DNA of 64,000 bases from Apostichopus japonicus (GCF_037975245.1 NC_092578.1:16748821-16812820); one strand, 5' to 3'; counted from the stretch's first letter, positions 24,861-38,460 are shown. The notes: a model not told the origin generated them from the letters alone. Numbers and translations are program-made.

Positions 24861-26090
24861 GTGCCCATCTCTCCGTCTTATATCCTTCAGAGAACCCTGC
24901 TAAAATATTACGAGTGAAAGTATGAATTCAGACAAGTATGAAAACCATCGCCAAAATCTTTAGTGATTTCATCTCTTGAGATTTTTACACAAAAAAAAAA
25001 AATTTGTTGACTAAGCTCAAGAGTCAAAGAAAAGCAGGGCTTCTTTTCTTTTCCCTTTTTTTTTCTTTACTACAAAAAGGTTTAAAATGTAAGACTGCAA
25101 ATATTATTGTACACAAGTTTTTCAAAATGGGTGACAACCAGAAACTTCCACAAAACTAGCACACATTTCATACAATTCATATTTTAACAAACTGAATTTT
25201 ACAAAAAAAACATTTAAATTTTTTAGTTGATTGCCCATTATCATGAACGTATCGAGAAATTTACCACATCTTAAAGTAATGGACGGACAATGAGCAGCAT
25301 GGTTTCCCATGTCGGTGTTTAATCTTGGGAGAAAGTGAAACTATGCAACTTATTTCTCACTTCTAACATTAATTAATAAAGAACCTGGTTCACAAAAGGT
25401 GTTTGCCCAACCCTTAATGCCAACAGAATACTTCTGGAGTTATATAAGCTGCTACCATTATTGACAAAGTTTGGCATTTTAGTCAAAATTTTGAAAAGAT
25501 CATGGGCTATTTTAGTCTCAAATATAAATGTTTTGATAGGTAAATTAACTGTGGCTCCTGGCCTCTTTTTGGAATACCAGCCAAACCTTCTGGTCAGGAC
25601 CATTATTGTCCCCCAAATATGCTAGAATTGTCAAATAATGGTCACCCATGCTCAAATTTTTGGCAAGCATTTTTATTGCCACTGCAAAAGTTGTTTAGAC
25701 ATGCTTCGATTTTTAATTGTCTTTATATATGTAACACTCCTCAATAGGCTGGGAATATGTTCCAGAATCAGAGCCTCTTGGAAAGTACATTACCGAGAAA
25801 TCTTCTAGTAAATTTTTTTGAGCCGTGATTTAATCTGGGGCCAATAGCGATGACCTCTTAAGGAGATTGAAAAGTCATCTAAACAGCTGCATAAATACAA
25901 CGCCTTGTTGCTTGACAAATGAAACATCCAGACCAAAAAAAGCTATTCCGAACTTATCTGGGTTATCTTGGGTTTTGATCGTACAATGAAGCACACTGTT
26001 ACAGTATCTTGCAAATTAGCCAGGCATAAAACGACGACGACGTTGAGGTCTCTATATCTAGGAGAACACAACTTAAGGTGCAGAACTGCG
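24860..26090. other. No gene seen
   Basis: AT-rich sequence with homopolymer runs and no splice-supported exon on either strand. Confidence 0.4.
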
Positions 26091-26139
26091 TGATGTGTAA
26101 GCGCTGGCCAGGATCATTGTTTACGTGTCGTGTCTACAG

Positions 26140-26417
26140 ACTCGCACCAGTCTGTGTTTGCGGAATTTTACGACGACCGGCAAACAAAGATCTCCAGTCG
26201 CATAATCTCTCCAGAGAGTTCATATGACGATCTCGATGGCCCTCGCGGGGTCGGGATTCTTCCTAAGGAGAGATCACAATTACGGGGTTTGATCCCTAGT
26301 TGCAGCAAGCGTTCACACGAGGAGTTTGATCGCCCTTGCATCATCAGATCTCCGTGGCGTTCTCAAAAGCCAACACCGCAAAGGCATTTTGTTGTACCTC
26401 CCCGGCCAATTATATGA
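26140..26417 (+). CDS. Candidate terminal exon, unknown protein
   Basis: A CpG-rich island in AT-rich surroundings holds an open frame (no ATG, open from 26094) that ends in TGA. It could begin after TCTACAG at 26139. The peptide includes SVFAEFYDDRQTKISSRIIS, SYDDLDGPRGVGILPKERSQ and CIIRSPWRSQKPTPQRHFVV, polar and probably disordered. With no start codon it needs an upstream exon, which I did not find. It could instead be a fragment of a mobile element. Confidence 0.3.
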
Positions 26418-27824
26418 AAAAACACTTATGAGAGAAGTCAAAAGCACAATTCAATTACCACACAGAATAATTATATAAACATAAGCCCCCCTCGTTGTTC
26501 AGCTATATTTATTGTAGGAATACAGTATAGTCCATTCGGGGGGGGGGGGTAGGCAGTTTAGAGCAGCAAATATGAGCAGCCACTTTCCGATTGATTTAGG
26601 TGAGGTTTGTTGAAAATTGTGCTATGTTTATTTCAAAATGGTGTCAAGTAAAGATGTATATATATATCAGGAATATAATAGCCCAAGTAAGAAACACAAC
26701 TACATGTTCATTTTATAGTACTTGTTCAATACCACTCCTTTTTTATTACTTACAAACCATTACTGTATGTTGAGTGTACAAGCCGAAGAGATTATAGTTA
26801 GAATGATGCTGTATATTGACTGTCAAGATAATTTCCACTCCAACAAGTTTATAAATATTTCCCAGGCCTCACATAGCCAGGCTAGAATGGGCAGTAATAT
26901 CTAATGTATTATTTGTGCACCAAGCGAGAAAGCTAGAATTAACAGACAATGAACACCTCCAACAGTTGCAAGTTTACCTAATATACTGAAGTAAGGGGTA
27001 CCAGAATATATCTATGTATATGATCATGGAGTCATTATTTCAGGTGCCCCAAATACATTTTCTTTCCAGAAAAGATCATCATCACTATTACCTCCAAAAC
27101 TTGAGCATGGAAGACTGTTTCATGTTTTAAAACTTACTTAGGTAACCTCTTACTTCAGTCAAGTATTTCCAGACACGAAGGCCTGTTAAATTAAGAAAAA
27201 ATTACGTTTCGGTGAACAAACTCGTTTTCCACTATGGCAATAAAATGTTTGCTAAAGCTCTGGCCCTGAGCATTATAACCCATTTTTGAGGTATTTTTGC
27301 AGATGATTTGTTTAATTGTTTGAGACACTGCAGTAGGCCTAGCTGCTTATTTTATGATTCTGCGACATGCTTTACTTTGTTCATCACTTACTTTTGGTGG
27401 AAAAAGTCTAAATTTCATACTGTGAAATATCGTTCTGGGTACCCTTTGAAAGCAGTGTCAAAGGGTTCCAAGGGACAATTTGCTCTGAATATATTTATTA
27501 GTTTGCGCCTTCTCATTCTTGATGATGCTTTGTAAACTTTGAGGAAGCCTCTTGGTTAAACAGATATCTTCATCTTTGCCTCTCCTCCTGAAAACCTCAT
27601 CAAGCTACCTCCTCCTTGAATGGGAAGACAGGCTTGCTTGAATAATAGGATAAGTTAGAGGGCAAAGAGGTGAGATTTATCTGTCAAAAACAAAAATCAA
27701 TAGTTCGGCATTTAACTGCTGCTTGAGAAAGACAACAACTTAATCTCACCCTTCTCCAACTCTGAAAGGCAGGAGTATAGATGGCTGGTAGCATTCTCAG
27801 GCGCAAGATGTTATCAATCGACAA

Positions 27825-27905
27825 TCACATAGCCCAGGACATTCTGAGGTGGAGGGACATCAACAGTTTAAGGAGGGGCACAGTATTCTCATAACCTGTA
27901 CAACA
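27825..27905 (+). repeat. Dispersed repeat, copy 1 (partner at 54095)
   Basis: CAACAGTTTAAGGAGGGGCA then CAGTATTCTCATAACCTGTA correspond to CAAACAGTTTAAGGAGCGGC and ACAATATTCGTGTCCTGTAA at 54111-54151. Confidence 0.7.
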
Positions 27906-28169
27906 CATGGTGGTGGTGGCACTGATTCGGGAGAGGGTTGGGGGGGGGACGGTAGTCTTCACAGGAGTAGGAAAATGTGGGTGGGAATTGCATGGTCCCC
28001 CTGTGCCCTGGACTAGCTACAGGCACATGAAATTATACTATATAGAGAGACATATATATGTGTCTCTAAAAACTTCAAGAAAACTTCCAACAAATTAAAT
28101 GCTTCCTTTCATTACGCATGGTAAAATTTAAAATATTCTTTTTGCAAAATGGTACATATGTTATTAGTG

Positions 28170-28275
28170 AACATGTGACCACACAATAGTCACTCTAGAT
28201 ATGGTAGAGCCAGAGTGCAGTAGGTATGGGGAGACAGGTACAGTGAGTGTGGAAGTGAAGTAAATTTTAGTTAGC
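28170..28275 (+). repeat. Copy of the GAGACAGGTAAG repeat family
   Basis: ATATGGTAGAGCCAGAGTGC then GGGGAGACAGGTAC and GAAGTGAAGTAAATTTTA. A small insertion lies after GGTA. Confidence 0.65.
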
Positions 28276-28589
28276 TGATCATCTGTAAGCCTAAAATCTG
28301 GCATCTTCCTCTCTCGTCGTTTTATTTATGGTTCTTATCTTCCAGCGAGAATACCCTCATGAGCTTTTCATATGGGGAGAAATTTTAATTTGTACAAGGT
28401 AGGATTCATATAATATACATTTAGGGTTTGATTATGTAGGTCTGATAACTGTTGAGAACTTATCTCCAGTAAATTAGCTGAGGCATTGCTGAACGTGAAA
28501 AACAAACTTCTATAGTACAGATGCAAAATGAGATTTGACAACACAGACTATAGATACAGTATTTTAGTATCATACAATATACTATAATG

Positions 28590-28720
28590 CACAGGTGGGC
28601 GAAGTTCAGCCCGCAGGCACATTTTTGAGGGTGGCCTGTGAGGTTTTCAAAATCGCTATTAATGCGATCCGTAGAACCTTGTTATATCAGAGAATGTTTT
28701 ATTCAACCACGCAACCTTGA
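28590..28720 (+). mobile_element. hAT-like transposon end
   Basis: CACAGGTGGGCGAAGTTCAG then CCCGCAGGCAC and GGCCTGTGAGG follow the pattern CAG-GGTGGGCAAAC-GCCCGC-GGCC typical of many hAT termini. No matching far end was found. Confidence 0.45.
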
Positions 28721-31162
28721 CTGAACAATGAATCGCACTGAATATATAATATGTGAAATATGTGTACTTTTAGTAACTTTGCATCTGTTATATGACAGTA
28801 TGTTATATACTGTAACCAGCATTATAATGTACATGCTGTACATGTATGTATGCTGACATGCTATTTAGAGATTCGCACAGATTCAAGTGTACTACAAAAA
28901 AAAAATAAACATGATGAGGATTAAAAGATTGATGTTCAAGCAATAACTCTAGTAGTTTAATGATTTATTCATGTATTTATTCTATTTTTCTTTTATTTTT
29001 TCCTAGTGGAAACTTTTGAAGGGCAGACCGGTTACAGTGAAAGAGCATTGAAATACAGGTTTCACATTCTACAAGTTAATGTATCACAAATTGACTATAC
29101 AACAGAGCTGAACATCACTTCAGAGATCGACTTAAATTGGCAGAGAGGTTGGTGCGTGGAACGAAACATTTCGGATGCCGAGTTCGGAGGGAATTAGAAT
29201 TCATTAGAATTCAAGCAACCAGAAAGATTTAGTATACTTGAGATTTGGAACAACAAGCTTGCAAGTCTCACTACACAGATTTAAATATATAAGAAGGGTC
29301 TGCCCACGCATTAAGTTTAAAGGTAGTCAGTATAGGCCCCAAATTATAGCACGCTATAATTCCTGGAAGTTTTCAAAAAGTACTTTCCTGGAGGTCTTTA
29401 CTCTCCAAATTGTTCTCAGACATTTTCAAGGAACACACAAGATGACTGAATGTCCCAGTGAGGAAAATTTCCTTTGAAGGTTGTAATAAAAACAGTTTAA
29501 GAAGTTTGACCAAAGGTGACCATATTTGAATATCTAGCATATTTAGGGCCAATACAGCATACCTGTCAGCCCATAAGTAGCTTTCCTTTTGTACAGATAA
29601 CAAGGAAAATAGAACTGTCTGGAAAGCACTTAAATCAGAAACATATAGTAAATTATAAAGGTTAAAAATCTGAAATGGGCCAATACCAATTACATTTCAT
29701 TTTTACAGTCAAACGAATTAATCCTGTTACTTTTGAACAGGTCATACATACATATCACATAAAAAAAAAAAATTAAAACAAAAACAAACACAAAGGACAC
29801 TTCCTGGAAATGCCTTTACCTGATTTTACGATCCACAAAACTTGTCACCATGGCGATACTGTTTATGGCCACTTTACGAGTACAATGATCTTCAAAGTAT
29901 GCAACTTTCTATACATCTTCTTTGTGATTGTTTCAACGAGGAGGTGACGAATAAGTATCGTTTTCCTCAATGGCGACATTTGTTTAACTACAATATATAT
30001 AGTGATAACTTAAACAGAGCTAATTGAACTTTGGCAAAAGTCAAAAGGAGACACAAATCTGTCATCTTATGTAAATTTATAGCACAGAGATCTTTGTGAA
30101 CAACAACTTCCCAAAACAGCTTAGAAAATTCTTGTTCCATTTGGGGAGATAAACTAGTTTTAAATTTGTGTAATTCTCTGATTTCATGGTGCCTCACCGG
30201 GATCTGAAAACCTTTTTACTTTCTCCATGTTGTTTCCATTTTCATATTTTCAAAGTAGAATGGAAACGAGCTTGACACTGTAACCGATGCCAAATCGTTA
30301 GGGTCATACGTTAGGAGAGCTTCAATATTTTTAGATTCGGCCTAATTTGCAAAACCCATCTCCATTACAAGATATAAACATTGAAATATATCTAGAAAAC
30401 CATAATTAACATTGTGGCTCGACGATATCACATTTTAGGCTTGATCAAGTCATTTTGCGTGTGAAGGAATCATAAAATCTGTGATATCTGCCAAATGTAA
30501 TAAGTTTTTTTTATCCTTACCAGTTTGGGGAAGTACTACGTGACATTTTATCTCTATCACTTAGATCAATAACATTGGTAGCCGTAGGGTTTGTGTGTCA
30601 TGGCTGTAGAGTGTGGGATTTGGGGGGGGGGGGGGGAAGGGAGGTTCAAGACTTTTATCTCTATCACATTATATAGACCAATAATGATGATCTGGTGTCA
30701 TGGTCCAAATATTGCTGCAGTTTAAAGGAGAAACAAACTTAAATATCATCATTGTAACCAACACTGTATATAAGTGGTAGATGAACTATCCTGAAAAATG
30801 ACTTGAACAAGTTTAAAACTGACATCAACAAGCCTAATACACTACAGCGCTTGAACTGGTAACATTTTCCGTATTAATTACAGTTGAATGTTGTTGATTA
30901 ATGCAATAGTGAAGTTTTATACTGCTTTATCATAGCCTAAAGCTGGCATTGATACACGTTGTATTTCAGTGACGTTATGGGCTTGCTCTCAGTTGTGAAA
31001 AGAAAAAATCAAGGGAAAAAGCAAAGTGATTTCACCTTCTAATAGCAGTATAACATCACATATGACAATATGTCAGATCCAAAATAAGACCATTGAATGA
31101 GGGTACCTTTCAAATTGAATAAGAATTTTCTTTATGTGGGTGTTTTTTTATTTTTTTTTCAG

Positions 31163-31311
31163 GGAGTTGTTGTCAAATGCATCTCTGTCATATCAGACAC
31201 AGTTCACGGTTGGAATTTTATTCACCTTTAATATCGCAGAATCCTCTCAGTTATATTGAGGTTAAATGTGAGGCTGGTACATACTACTGCACTCATTCAG
31301 AATGTCTACAT
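31163..31311 (+). CDS. Candidate internal exon
   Basis: A very strong acceptor (T-rich tract then CAG) and a perfect donor (GTAAGT) enclose an open frame. It contains MHLCHIRHSSRLEFYSPLIS and IEVKCEAGTYYCTHSECLH, a cysteine-rich peptide. It ends in phase 0, compatible with the open frame at 31493. Long pyrimidine tracts and GTAAGT also occur by chance, so confidence is low. Confidence 0.25.
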
Positions 31312-31492
31312 GTAAGTAACAACCGAACGCGAAAAACAGAGCAATTAAACTGCCAAAAAAATTGGTTTCTGAGTGCAATACCTGACAGAGAATGTTCCGA
31401 GAGCTTTTGACAAAAACCTTTTATTGCGCATTCTCTCCCAACCTAAGACTTTTTGAGTACACGTATCTCTAGTTTAACAAGCTTACAGTACA

Positions 31493-31753
31493 GGGTTAGT
31501 CTTGTATGATGCAACTATATATATGCGGTCGCAAGGAGATGACTTCAGGGCTTGTCAATTGGAAGCACTTTGCTACATTAAGAAAGTCGTATATAAAGTG
31601 CAAATGCCGGAGTGCCTCAACGAGAAGCTGTTCCAGTACATGTGTGCAGAACTTTTTAGTTACATCAAAGAAATGGAACCTCCACTGAGGAGAAAGAAAA
31701 CCCATCCAATACCAAGAGTTGCTAGAAATTGGGCCTTGGGCTCTTTTTACTGA
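31493..31753 (+). CDS. Candidate terminal exon partnered with 31163-31311
   Basis: After TTACAGTACAG an 86-codon frame runs to TGA. It reads GLVLYDATIYMRSQGDDFRA, CQLEALCYIKKVVYKVQMPE and CLNEKLFQYMCAELFSYIKE. The middle looks helical and amphipathic. The acceptor's pyrimidine tract is poor. Joined to 31163-31311 the intron would be only 181 bp. Unrecognised. Confidence 0.25.
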   Translation, partial: GLVLYDATIYMRSQGDDFRACQLEALCYIKKVVYKVQMPECLNEKLFQYMCAELFSYIKEMEPPLRRKKTHPIPRVARNWALGSFY

Positions 31754-31754
31754 T

Positions 31755-34700
31755 CTGAAAACTATTAAATGATAGGTTCATGTTTGGGCATTAGGCAAGC
31801 AGAAGAAGAAATGTGAAATGAGACCGTTTAGAGGGACGGAAAAAAGGTAGCGTTACAATATGTAAGAGGAGAGTAAACACAGAAACATGAGCTCATTTAA
31901 ATCAAAGATGTCTACTGGATTGAGACAAGAACTGCAGATCAAAGTGCTCAGGAAATGTTTATAATGATGGTCGTTGAAACCTGCACAGTTTATAATATAT
32001 AGGATTTCTGGTCAAATACAAAGAAATTCAACCCTGGCTGACAGAGCATGTACTACATGACAGGTTCAATAGAGTATATATATATACACAGTGTATATAT
32101 GTTACAACCCAGTACACCAAACCTGTATCTTCATAGCTTGGATATATTGTACTGTACAGTAGGTGGTATTAAAATGTGGAATTTAACCAACCTAGGTAAT
32201 ATATCCACCTTTGTATGATATGATGGTAGTGGCATAATGACAGTTTTTTTTTTTTATCAGAGGGAATGGTATTGGGTTTGGGAGGGGGGGGGGTGACATA
32301 TGGAGAAAAAGTAAATTTATAGTAGGAAATGATGTTTCAAAATTTAACAAAATTATTTATGAATTTTGAAAATCTCCTCTCTCTCACCCCTGCTGACCCA
32401 TCCCCCCCCAAGAAGGGTTTATTACGTAAGGATACAAATATATACTACAGAAGTCGAAATCTACCTTCTTTGTATTGATAAAATAAAAGAGTGAAATAAA
32501 ATTGAGGTTAACTATCTGAATGACGTTGTGAAATTCCTCATAAAGTTTATGTTTATCCAGGTTTTCTTACTTTTAAAGGAATTAGCATAAAATCCCAAAT
32601 GAGGAAAATAAAGGCTAGTCTTTCCCTTCTCCTTCCCTTCAGTTAATAACTCTTACACATAAAGTCTTACTGTCATCAAGTTTTATAAAAAAATTGTCGA
32701 TTAGAAAAGTGCTACAGCGCTTTAAAACTGTGTCTTAATGCTCAACAATCTTAGTTATAAGGATATAGTTTCCCTTTAAACCAGCTTAAACCTTCATTTA
32801 CACATCACTTGAAGTTACCACCTACAACACAATTAAACTGCCAGCCAGCTAGCTAGCTACGTAGCTTTATCTCATGCAGCATACAGAGTTATTGCACAGA
32901 GAAAAATACCATCAATTGAATGATGCCGACTGGCTTGTTGCACAAATTGATTCGAGGGACAGTGTTCTTCCCTGCGTCAACAGCTCTGACTGGGATTAGC
33001 ATTAAAGACTATTATCAGGTTATGGATTATTCTGAAGCATGTTCGGCCACCGCTGAGGCTAAAAATTGATTTCATACAGGCTGGAGGTGAAAATAACAGA
33101 AGCCAGTGGTCAGCCCACTTGGCTTAAAAATGCTGCATTTATGCATCAGAATCACACACTTATTTATTATAAGGAGAAAACATATTAACCCTAAAACCTA
33201 ATAATAAAACTCTCCCGGAATTTGGCGACAAATTCTATGGCTTTTTCAAAACTTTCCTGTTTTCACTAGATTCAGTCTATTAGTTTCAGTTTTTAGACTA
33301 GGTCTCATCTATAGCCTTTAGGGACTGACTTAGTCTCAATGTCTGGACTATGTCTCATTAGTCTATTAGACTCTGTCTCAGTTTATCTTTAGGACTTGGG
33401 TAATGTCAGACACTCAGACAGTCCACTATTCAGAAAATGTCTCTTTATTTGTTTCATAACAATACATCCAAAAAAGATTGTAGTTTTATTGTGCATGAGA
33501 AACTTTAAAGTATGTTAAGAGGAGCAAGTTTCACTATCAGCTACACCTTATATGAGAATATATTATCTCCCACCCCCCCAACCCCCACTCCCAAAACTAA
33601 GAAAAATATTTTGTTTGAGAAATATCATGGTATTAAAGTTGTATTGTAATGGGTACCCATTTTCAAGTGCATATGTCACATTGCCACTAGGCACTGAAAC
33701 CTTCCCGCAAACTTCCAGTTTTCATTTTAAATTTCTCGATGAAAGAAACAGTGTTGTGTAATGTAACACAGTGCTGAAGGAAACACTGGTGTACAAACAC
33801 ATCTTTAATTCCTGTAAGTAAAACATTTACATACAAAGACTATTTTGCAAAGAAATGTATCATGAATAACATTTAAAAATTCCTATCATTAGAAGCTAGG
33901 TGACAACATTTTTAAGAATTGCTCAAGTCTTCAGCCTTGTTTATGTATTAAGAGTTAAGACACACTGAAGGCATGATTTCTCTCATTTGAAATCAAGTTA
34001 TTCTCAGCCATTTTTTCTCAGCCATTAGAAGTTGTTGATATTAATTATGGTGTGTATCTCTCTCACAACAGTACTGCTGTCTGCTAGTAGAGAACTAATG
34101 TTAAAGTTGAAGGTTTATAGTCTTGTTTGGCCAAGGCCCCCCTTACACAACTTTACAACATTTAACCCCTGTCATTTGTAACTTGTCACACCCACACACC
34201 AAAGTGTGCACAATTCAAACAATCCCTCCTGGGGCACTACAGTGCACCACATCTACATGTGTCCCCTGAGGGACTTCCCCTCTAGGGTGCAGCCACAAAC
34301 TGGCGCACGCAACTATATTTATAAGTTACCTCGCAAGTCCCCATTTATACACCTGGGTGAAGAGAGGCAATGGAGATAAAGTGCCTTGCCCAAGAACACA
34401 ACATAATGATGGCCAGCACTCAAACCTTAGATCACAAGTCCACTGCCTTAAACCACAAAATCTCTCTACTCCTTTAACAACTACTGTACATGAGTATCCC
34501 TACATTCACTTTCTGCTAGGAACAGTCCGCCAAAATGATAAATTTCTCTCTAGGGTGACGGAGAATGAATGGAGTGTTATTAAATATATCCAATATGAAA
34601 TCCACTGTTTGTTTTTTTTCTCCAATCTCATACCCCTCCAGTCCTTTCACAATTTTCTTTCACATAGAGATAACACAATACAGTTTCAGCTGTTCCTCTA

Positions 34701-35200
34701 GAAGTTATTGAATTGCCTCAGTCCCTGTGGGTGTTTAGCTTTGTTGTACATCTATGTGTATGTACCATGCATACATATATATACAGAGATTGCCTGCACA
34801 GCAGCAAAATTTGTAAGGCTATAAATATCTAGTACTGTAATAGCCTGCATGAAATGACTACAGTTTGCTGTTGCACAACCGAAGCAGACTTTTTGAGATC
34901 CCTAGAAAAGATTTTAAGTTAACGTCCACTAAAACGCAGCCTTGAAGAGACTCTAGCCAGCTCAATGTGCACGATTATTAAAAATGAAATCAATAGAGTG
35001 AGATCCATAGATTTTCCTCACAGAGTGCACACAATCCAAAGTTGCCAAAATTGTAAAAATGAATTTACCTTGTCCAGGCCTGAATCATTAAATCTATTTG
35101 TATTAGAACCTCTCTAAGACATTCCTTGATCAGAAAGGATTGAAATTGGCTGGTAATTAATCTTATCATCCCTAAACTTACTAGGTTTAGATAATTAACA
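31755..35200. other. No gene seen
   Basis: AT-rich. A degenerate repeat of AGTCTCA/TTAGACT words lies at 33270-33380. Long G and C runs occur at 32280 and 32400. No splice-supported exon. Confidence 0.4.
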
Positions 35201-35204
35201 GTGA

Positions 35205-35335
35205 TGAGCTTACCTATCTCCCCACAACCACAGCACTCTCACTATACTTTACCTGTAGACAGAGCACTCTCACTATACCGTATCTACAGTGCACTGGTAA
35301 CCTGTTTAACAAGTGCACACTCTCAGCAACTGGAC
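35205..35335 (-). repeat. Copy of the GAGACAGGTAAG repeat family
   Basis: On the minus strand GTGTGCAC, GTTAAACAGGTTACCAGTGC, ACGGTATAGTGAGAGTGCT and TGTGGGGAGATAGGTAAG follow in the same order as in the insertion at 24483. A short internal duplication (AGTATAGTGAGAGTGCT twice) lengthens it. Confidence 0.7.
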
Positions 35336-35339
35336 ACAA

Positions 35340-37375
35340 TTGGTTAATGACCTTCCTGCTCATTGTACCACCCATGAACAGCCTTAGAGGTATATATCTT
35401 TTCTTGTAAGTACCATATATCACATGATCACCCATTGTCATAATTAAAGCAGCTTTTTGCATCCTTTCCATATGATTTTCTCAACCCCACTGACTCCATG
35501 ATGCCATAACAACTTACATAACTAGCTTATCTATTCAAATCTTACTTCAAATGGTGGCATTAAAGTCGAAAAATTTACAACTTTCAATGTTGTTTTTCTC
35601 GAAGTATTTTCTGTTAGGAGCCCAATAAACCCAGCCCCTACATTGAAACTGTGAACGTCATTGACGGATACATAAAATAACACCATGGTATATTTGTATA
35701 CAATGTCTATGGCAGTGGTACCAACACAACTTTTTGAATCTATTTTAAGCAACGGCTCATAACTACACATGTTACAGTAGCTATCCACTGATTGGTTAAA
35801 TTCAAACTGGTGGGTTTGGGGGAACTGTAGGAATTTGTTGGAAGACAACTTACTCATTATCTGTTGAAGTCCTTAATTACTCACCAATTAGCGCTGTTGG
35901 CAGGGGAAAAAACTTGGCTATGTAAAAAACTTGATGGACACGTCAAAAAGGTTGAAAACGGTGAGCAAACGCAAGAGTGCAAGACGCTGCTTTAAGAAAA
36001 GGGTCACAAGTACAGTACTTCTGTATGTACTCTACCAACAGACTATAAAAATAAATAAGAGACCAAATTTGAACATCAGATCAAAGCAAATTGAATTTCT
36101 TTGGGATGAGAACCCGTTGTGACGCAAATCCCACACACTGATGGTACACACACACTCACAGACTTTAAATACACCGTATGTCTTAACTACAGTATATGTC
36201 ATAACATCATCAACATTGGCATAAAAGACTCTATAGAATGCAAACAATACCAGATGTCTTACAGTTAGTCGAATGTTTATCAAGCTCATTCTTCGATACG
36301 TAGTATCATTACCTTGAACACACATTGTTTACTCAACCCATCATGTCAATGGTACATGTATGTACTTTACTGTACATGCAATCTGTCTTGAGGTTTTGCC
36401 ACACATTAATGTCGAGTCGGTCTTAAAATTAAACCCTTCTTTTTTTTTTCTCTTTTTTTTTTTTTTACCGCTGTCTTGAAAGTTTTCCAACATATATATG
36501 TGTATAGACCATGTCACAGTGTGGAATCAGTGAAAGCACATGGAGCCTGTCATGCCAGTATATAAACCATCAAAACTGTATGCTTGCTGGGAATAAGATT
36601 CACAAACCAGGAAGGTCGTGGTGTTTATAGAAAGTTATAGAAGGCTGAGAACAAAATAATAAACTTCTGACTATGAAAACAGACATTACATGCGAAAGTT
36701 TCTTTTGGCAAAAGTTTTCTGCTACTTTGAATTTCAATTTTTCATCAACATTCTGGTAAAGGTAAACAGAGAATGTCATATGGAAATTCCCAGTTCATAG
36801 ACACATTTAAAGGAAGTCACACATCAGAGTGTATTATTCATTTTCTTACTGCAAAGACTATTAAGCAACAATAGTTAATATCTAATAGTAATAGCCTATG
36901 TATAAAAATCATTTATCACAAGCAAACAATTTCTCTAACACACAACCTAATATGTATACAGAGTTTTTAATCATAAAGTCTGTTACTGTATACAGTTAAG
37001 CCCAATCCAAAACTATGTGCTCTTCTCACAGCCTGGAAGAAACTCACAACAGCCACCAATTGTAATGTTCTTTTAAGCAATGCCTAGAAGTTTACATACT
37101 GTAGAACTTCCAAAAATTTGATGAATCAACATGCAGAGTTGCTTCTACTGATTAAGTCAGTGGTGACTGCATAATTGTAACAGAAGTTGTATTACAAGTT
37201 ATGTTGAAACTAAACTTTATGGATGCTGTCATCTTTGTGAACTTTGACCTTAGATAAAGTGCCTCAAAAAACAACAGGCTAAAATCGTTTTCCTGAATTA
37301 CAGCACACATCAGTTACTGTACAGGCATAATTGTATGGAGCAGCCCAATGAATTTCACTGATAATAAGAACTTAA
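35340..37375. other. No gene seen
   Basis: Unremarkable AT-rich DNA with T runs near 36440. The open frames have no exon-like borders. Confidence 0.4.
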
Positions 37376-37376
37376 A

Positions 37377-37556
37377 ACAGGGCTTAGTACTGTATTACAG
37401 GGCTTAGCACTGCATTAAAGGGCTTAGCCCTGCATTACAGGGCATAGCCCTGTATTATAGGGCGTAGCACTGTATTACAGGGCTTAGCACTGCATTACAG
37501 GGCATAGCACTGCATGACTGGGCTTAGCACTATATTACAGGGCTTAACACTGTCTT
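37377..37556 (+). repeat. 20-bp minisatellite, 9 copies
   Basis: ACAGGGCTTAGCACTGTATT repeats in exact 20-bp register. Some units (AGGGCATAGCCCTG) are near-palindromic. Confidence 0.95.
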
Positions 37557-38272
37557 TTAGAGACGCAAATCATGCAGATTTTTGGACTGATGATTGTTAC
37601 CCAACTTAATATCATGCGTCTACTTGCAACAACAACAAAAATACAAACTGGCCTTTCTGGTTCTACGGGCAAAATAGCAAAATACACTGGCATTTAGCCA
37701 GTACATAACCTGAATTTTCGAGGCCGCCAAAACAGTGAGCCAACTTCTCCTACGTGTCTTCAAATGTCAGAAAGGTCTTAAGAAATGACATTTTTGAAAC
37801 TGATATGAGGCCAAAAATTAAAATGCTAAGATCAACATTTGTCATCCATTTTGCTTTTGTTTCCCTCATGCATGATTCTTGCCCATCTTGGCTTATTAAC
37901 AGTAACTGCCTTCAAGGGCTACCAATGTGGAAAAAAAGGGACACTAATTCAATAAGCAACAGGCCGAGCAGGCAGTCGCCTTGGAAAAGAAACCAAATTT
38001 TTAGATTCCAATCACGTAGCAAGGCACTTAAGGATCTCGACTCCTTGATTATGTCACTAGCGACTCTGACTATATGCTAAGGGCTTTCCTTCATTAGAAT
38101 ACATAATATGCTAGAAAAACAATAATAATGAATATTCATATATCGCTTCTTCATTGGTTCATTAGTACAATTTTCATAATTTCATTACAATATAAAGTCG
38201 CCTTTCCAACAAACAAAAAAACACAGAGGTAAGCATTCTATGTCAATAATCTGTACACAAAATAAAGCAAAA

Positions 38273-38460
38273 TCAGAAAATTAAACATCCACAGGGGGGG
38301 GGGTCTAGAACGATTCCAATATCGTAGCGTCTGAAAAGAGCACCCTTGTCGATGACAACACTACGGCCGTGTTGGTGTGCAATGGGATTGAAATCGCCCT
38401 CGTGAAATATCTTCAAACATTTGTGTGCAACAAACCATCTTCTTTCAACCCTTCCTTTTC
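38273..38460 (-). CDS. Candidate terminal exon, unknown protein
   Basis: On the minus strand a TTTGTTAG acceptor is followed by an open frame to a TGA stop. It reads KGRVERRWFVAHKCLKIFHE, then GDFNPIAHQHGRSVVIDKGA and LFRRYDIGIVLDP. The composition looks like folded protein and it lacks an ATG of its own. The exon starts with two bases that complete a codon with the single G left by the exon at 49821-50094. A direct join would give 153 residues. Phase agreement alone has a one-in-three chance, and other exons may lie between. A poly-C run near the end codes three prolines. Confidence 0.35.

Larger units (their letters stand above)
26420..31160. other. Mostly unassigned non-coding DNA
   Basis: Holds a repeat shared with 54100 (27825-27905), a GAGACAGG repeat copy (28170), a hAT-like end (28590) and an open frame after a strong acceptor at 29007 (ETFEGQTGYSERALKYRF and on, 62 codons to a stop) that I could not support further. 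Confidence 0.4.

Noticed and set aside
34357-34701. Plus-strand ORF of 114 codons
   Set aside because: Longest frame in its region but without exon borders or domain features; composition matches translated AT-rich intergenic DNA.
37754-38080. Plus-strand ORF of 108 codons
   Set aside because: No splice or domain support; start is not an ATG with a clear context and the peptide has no recognisable motif.
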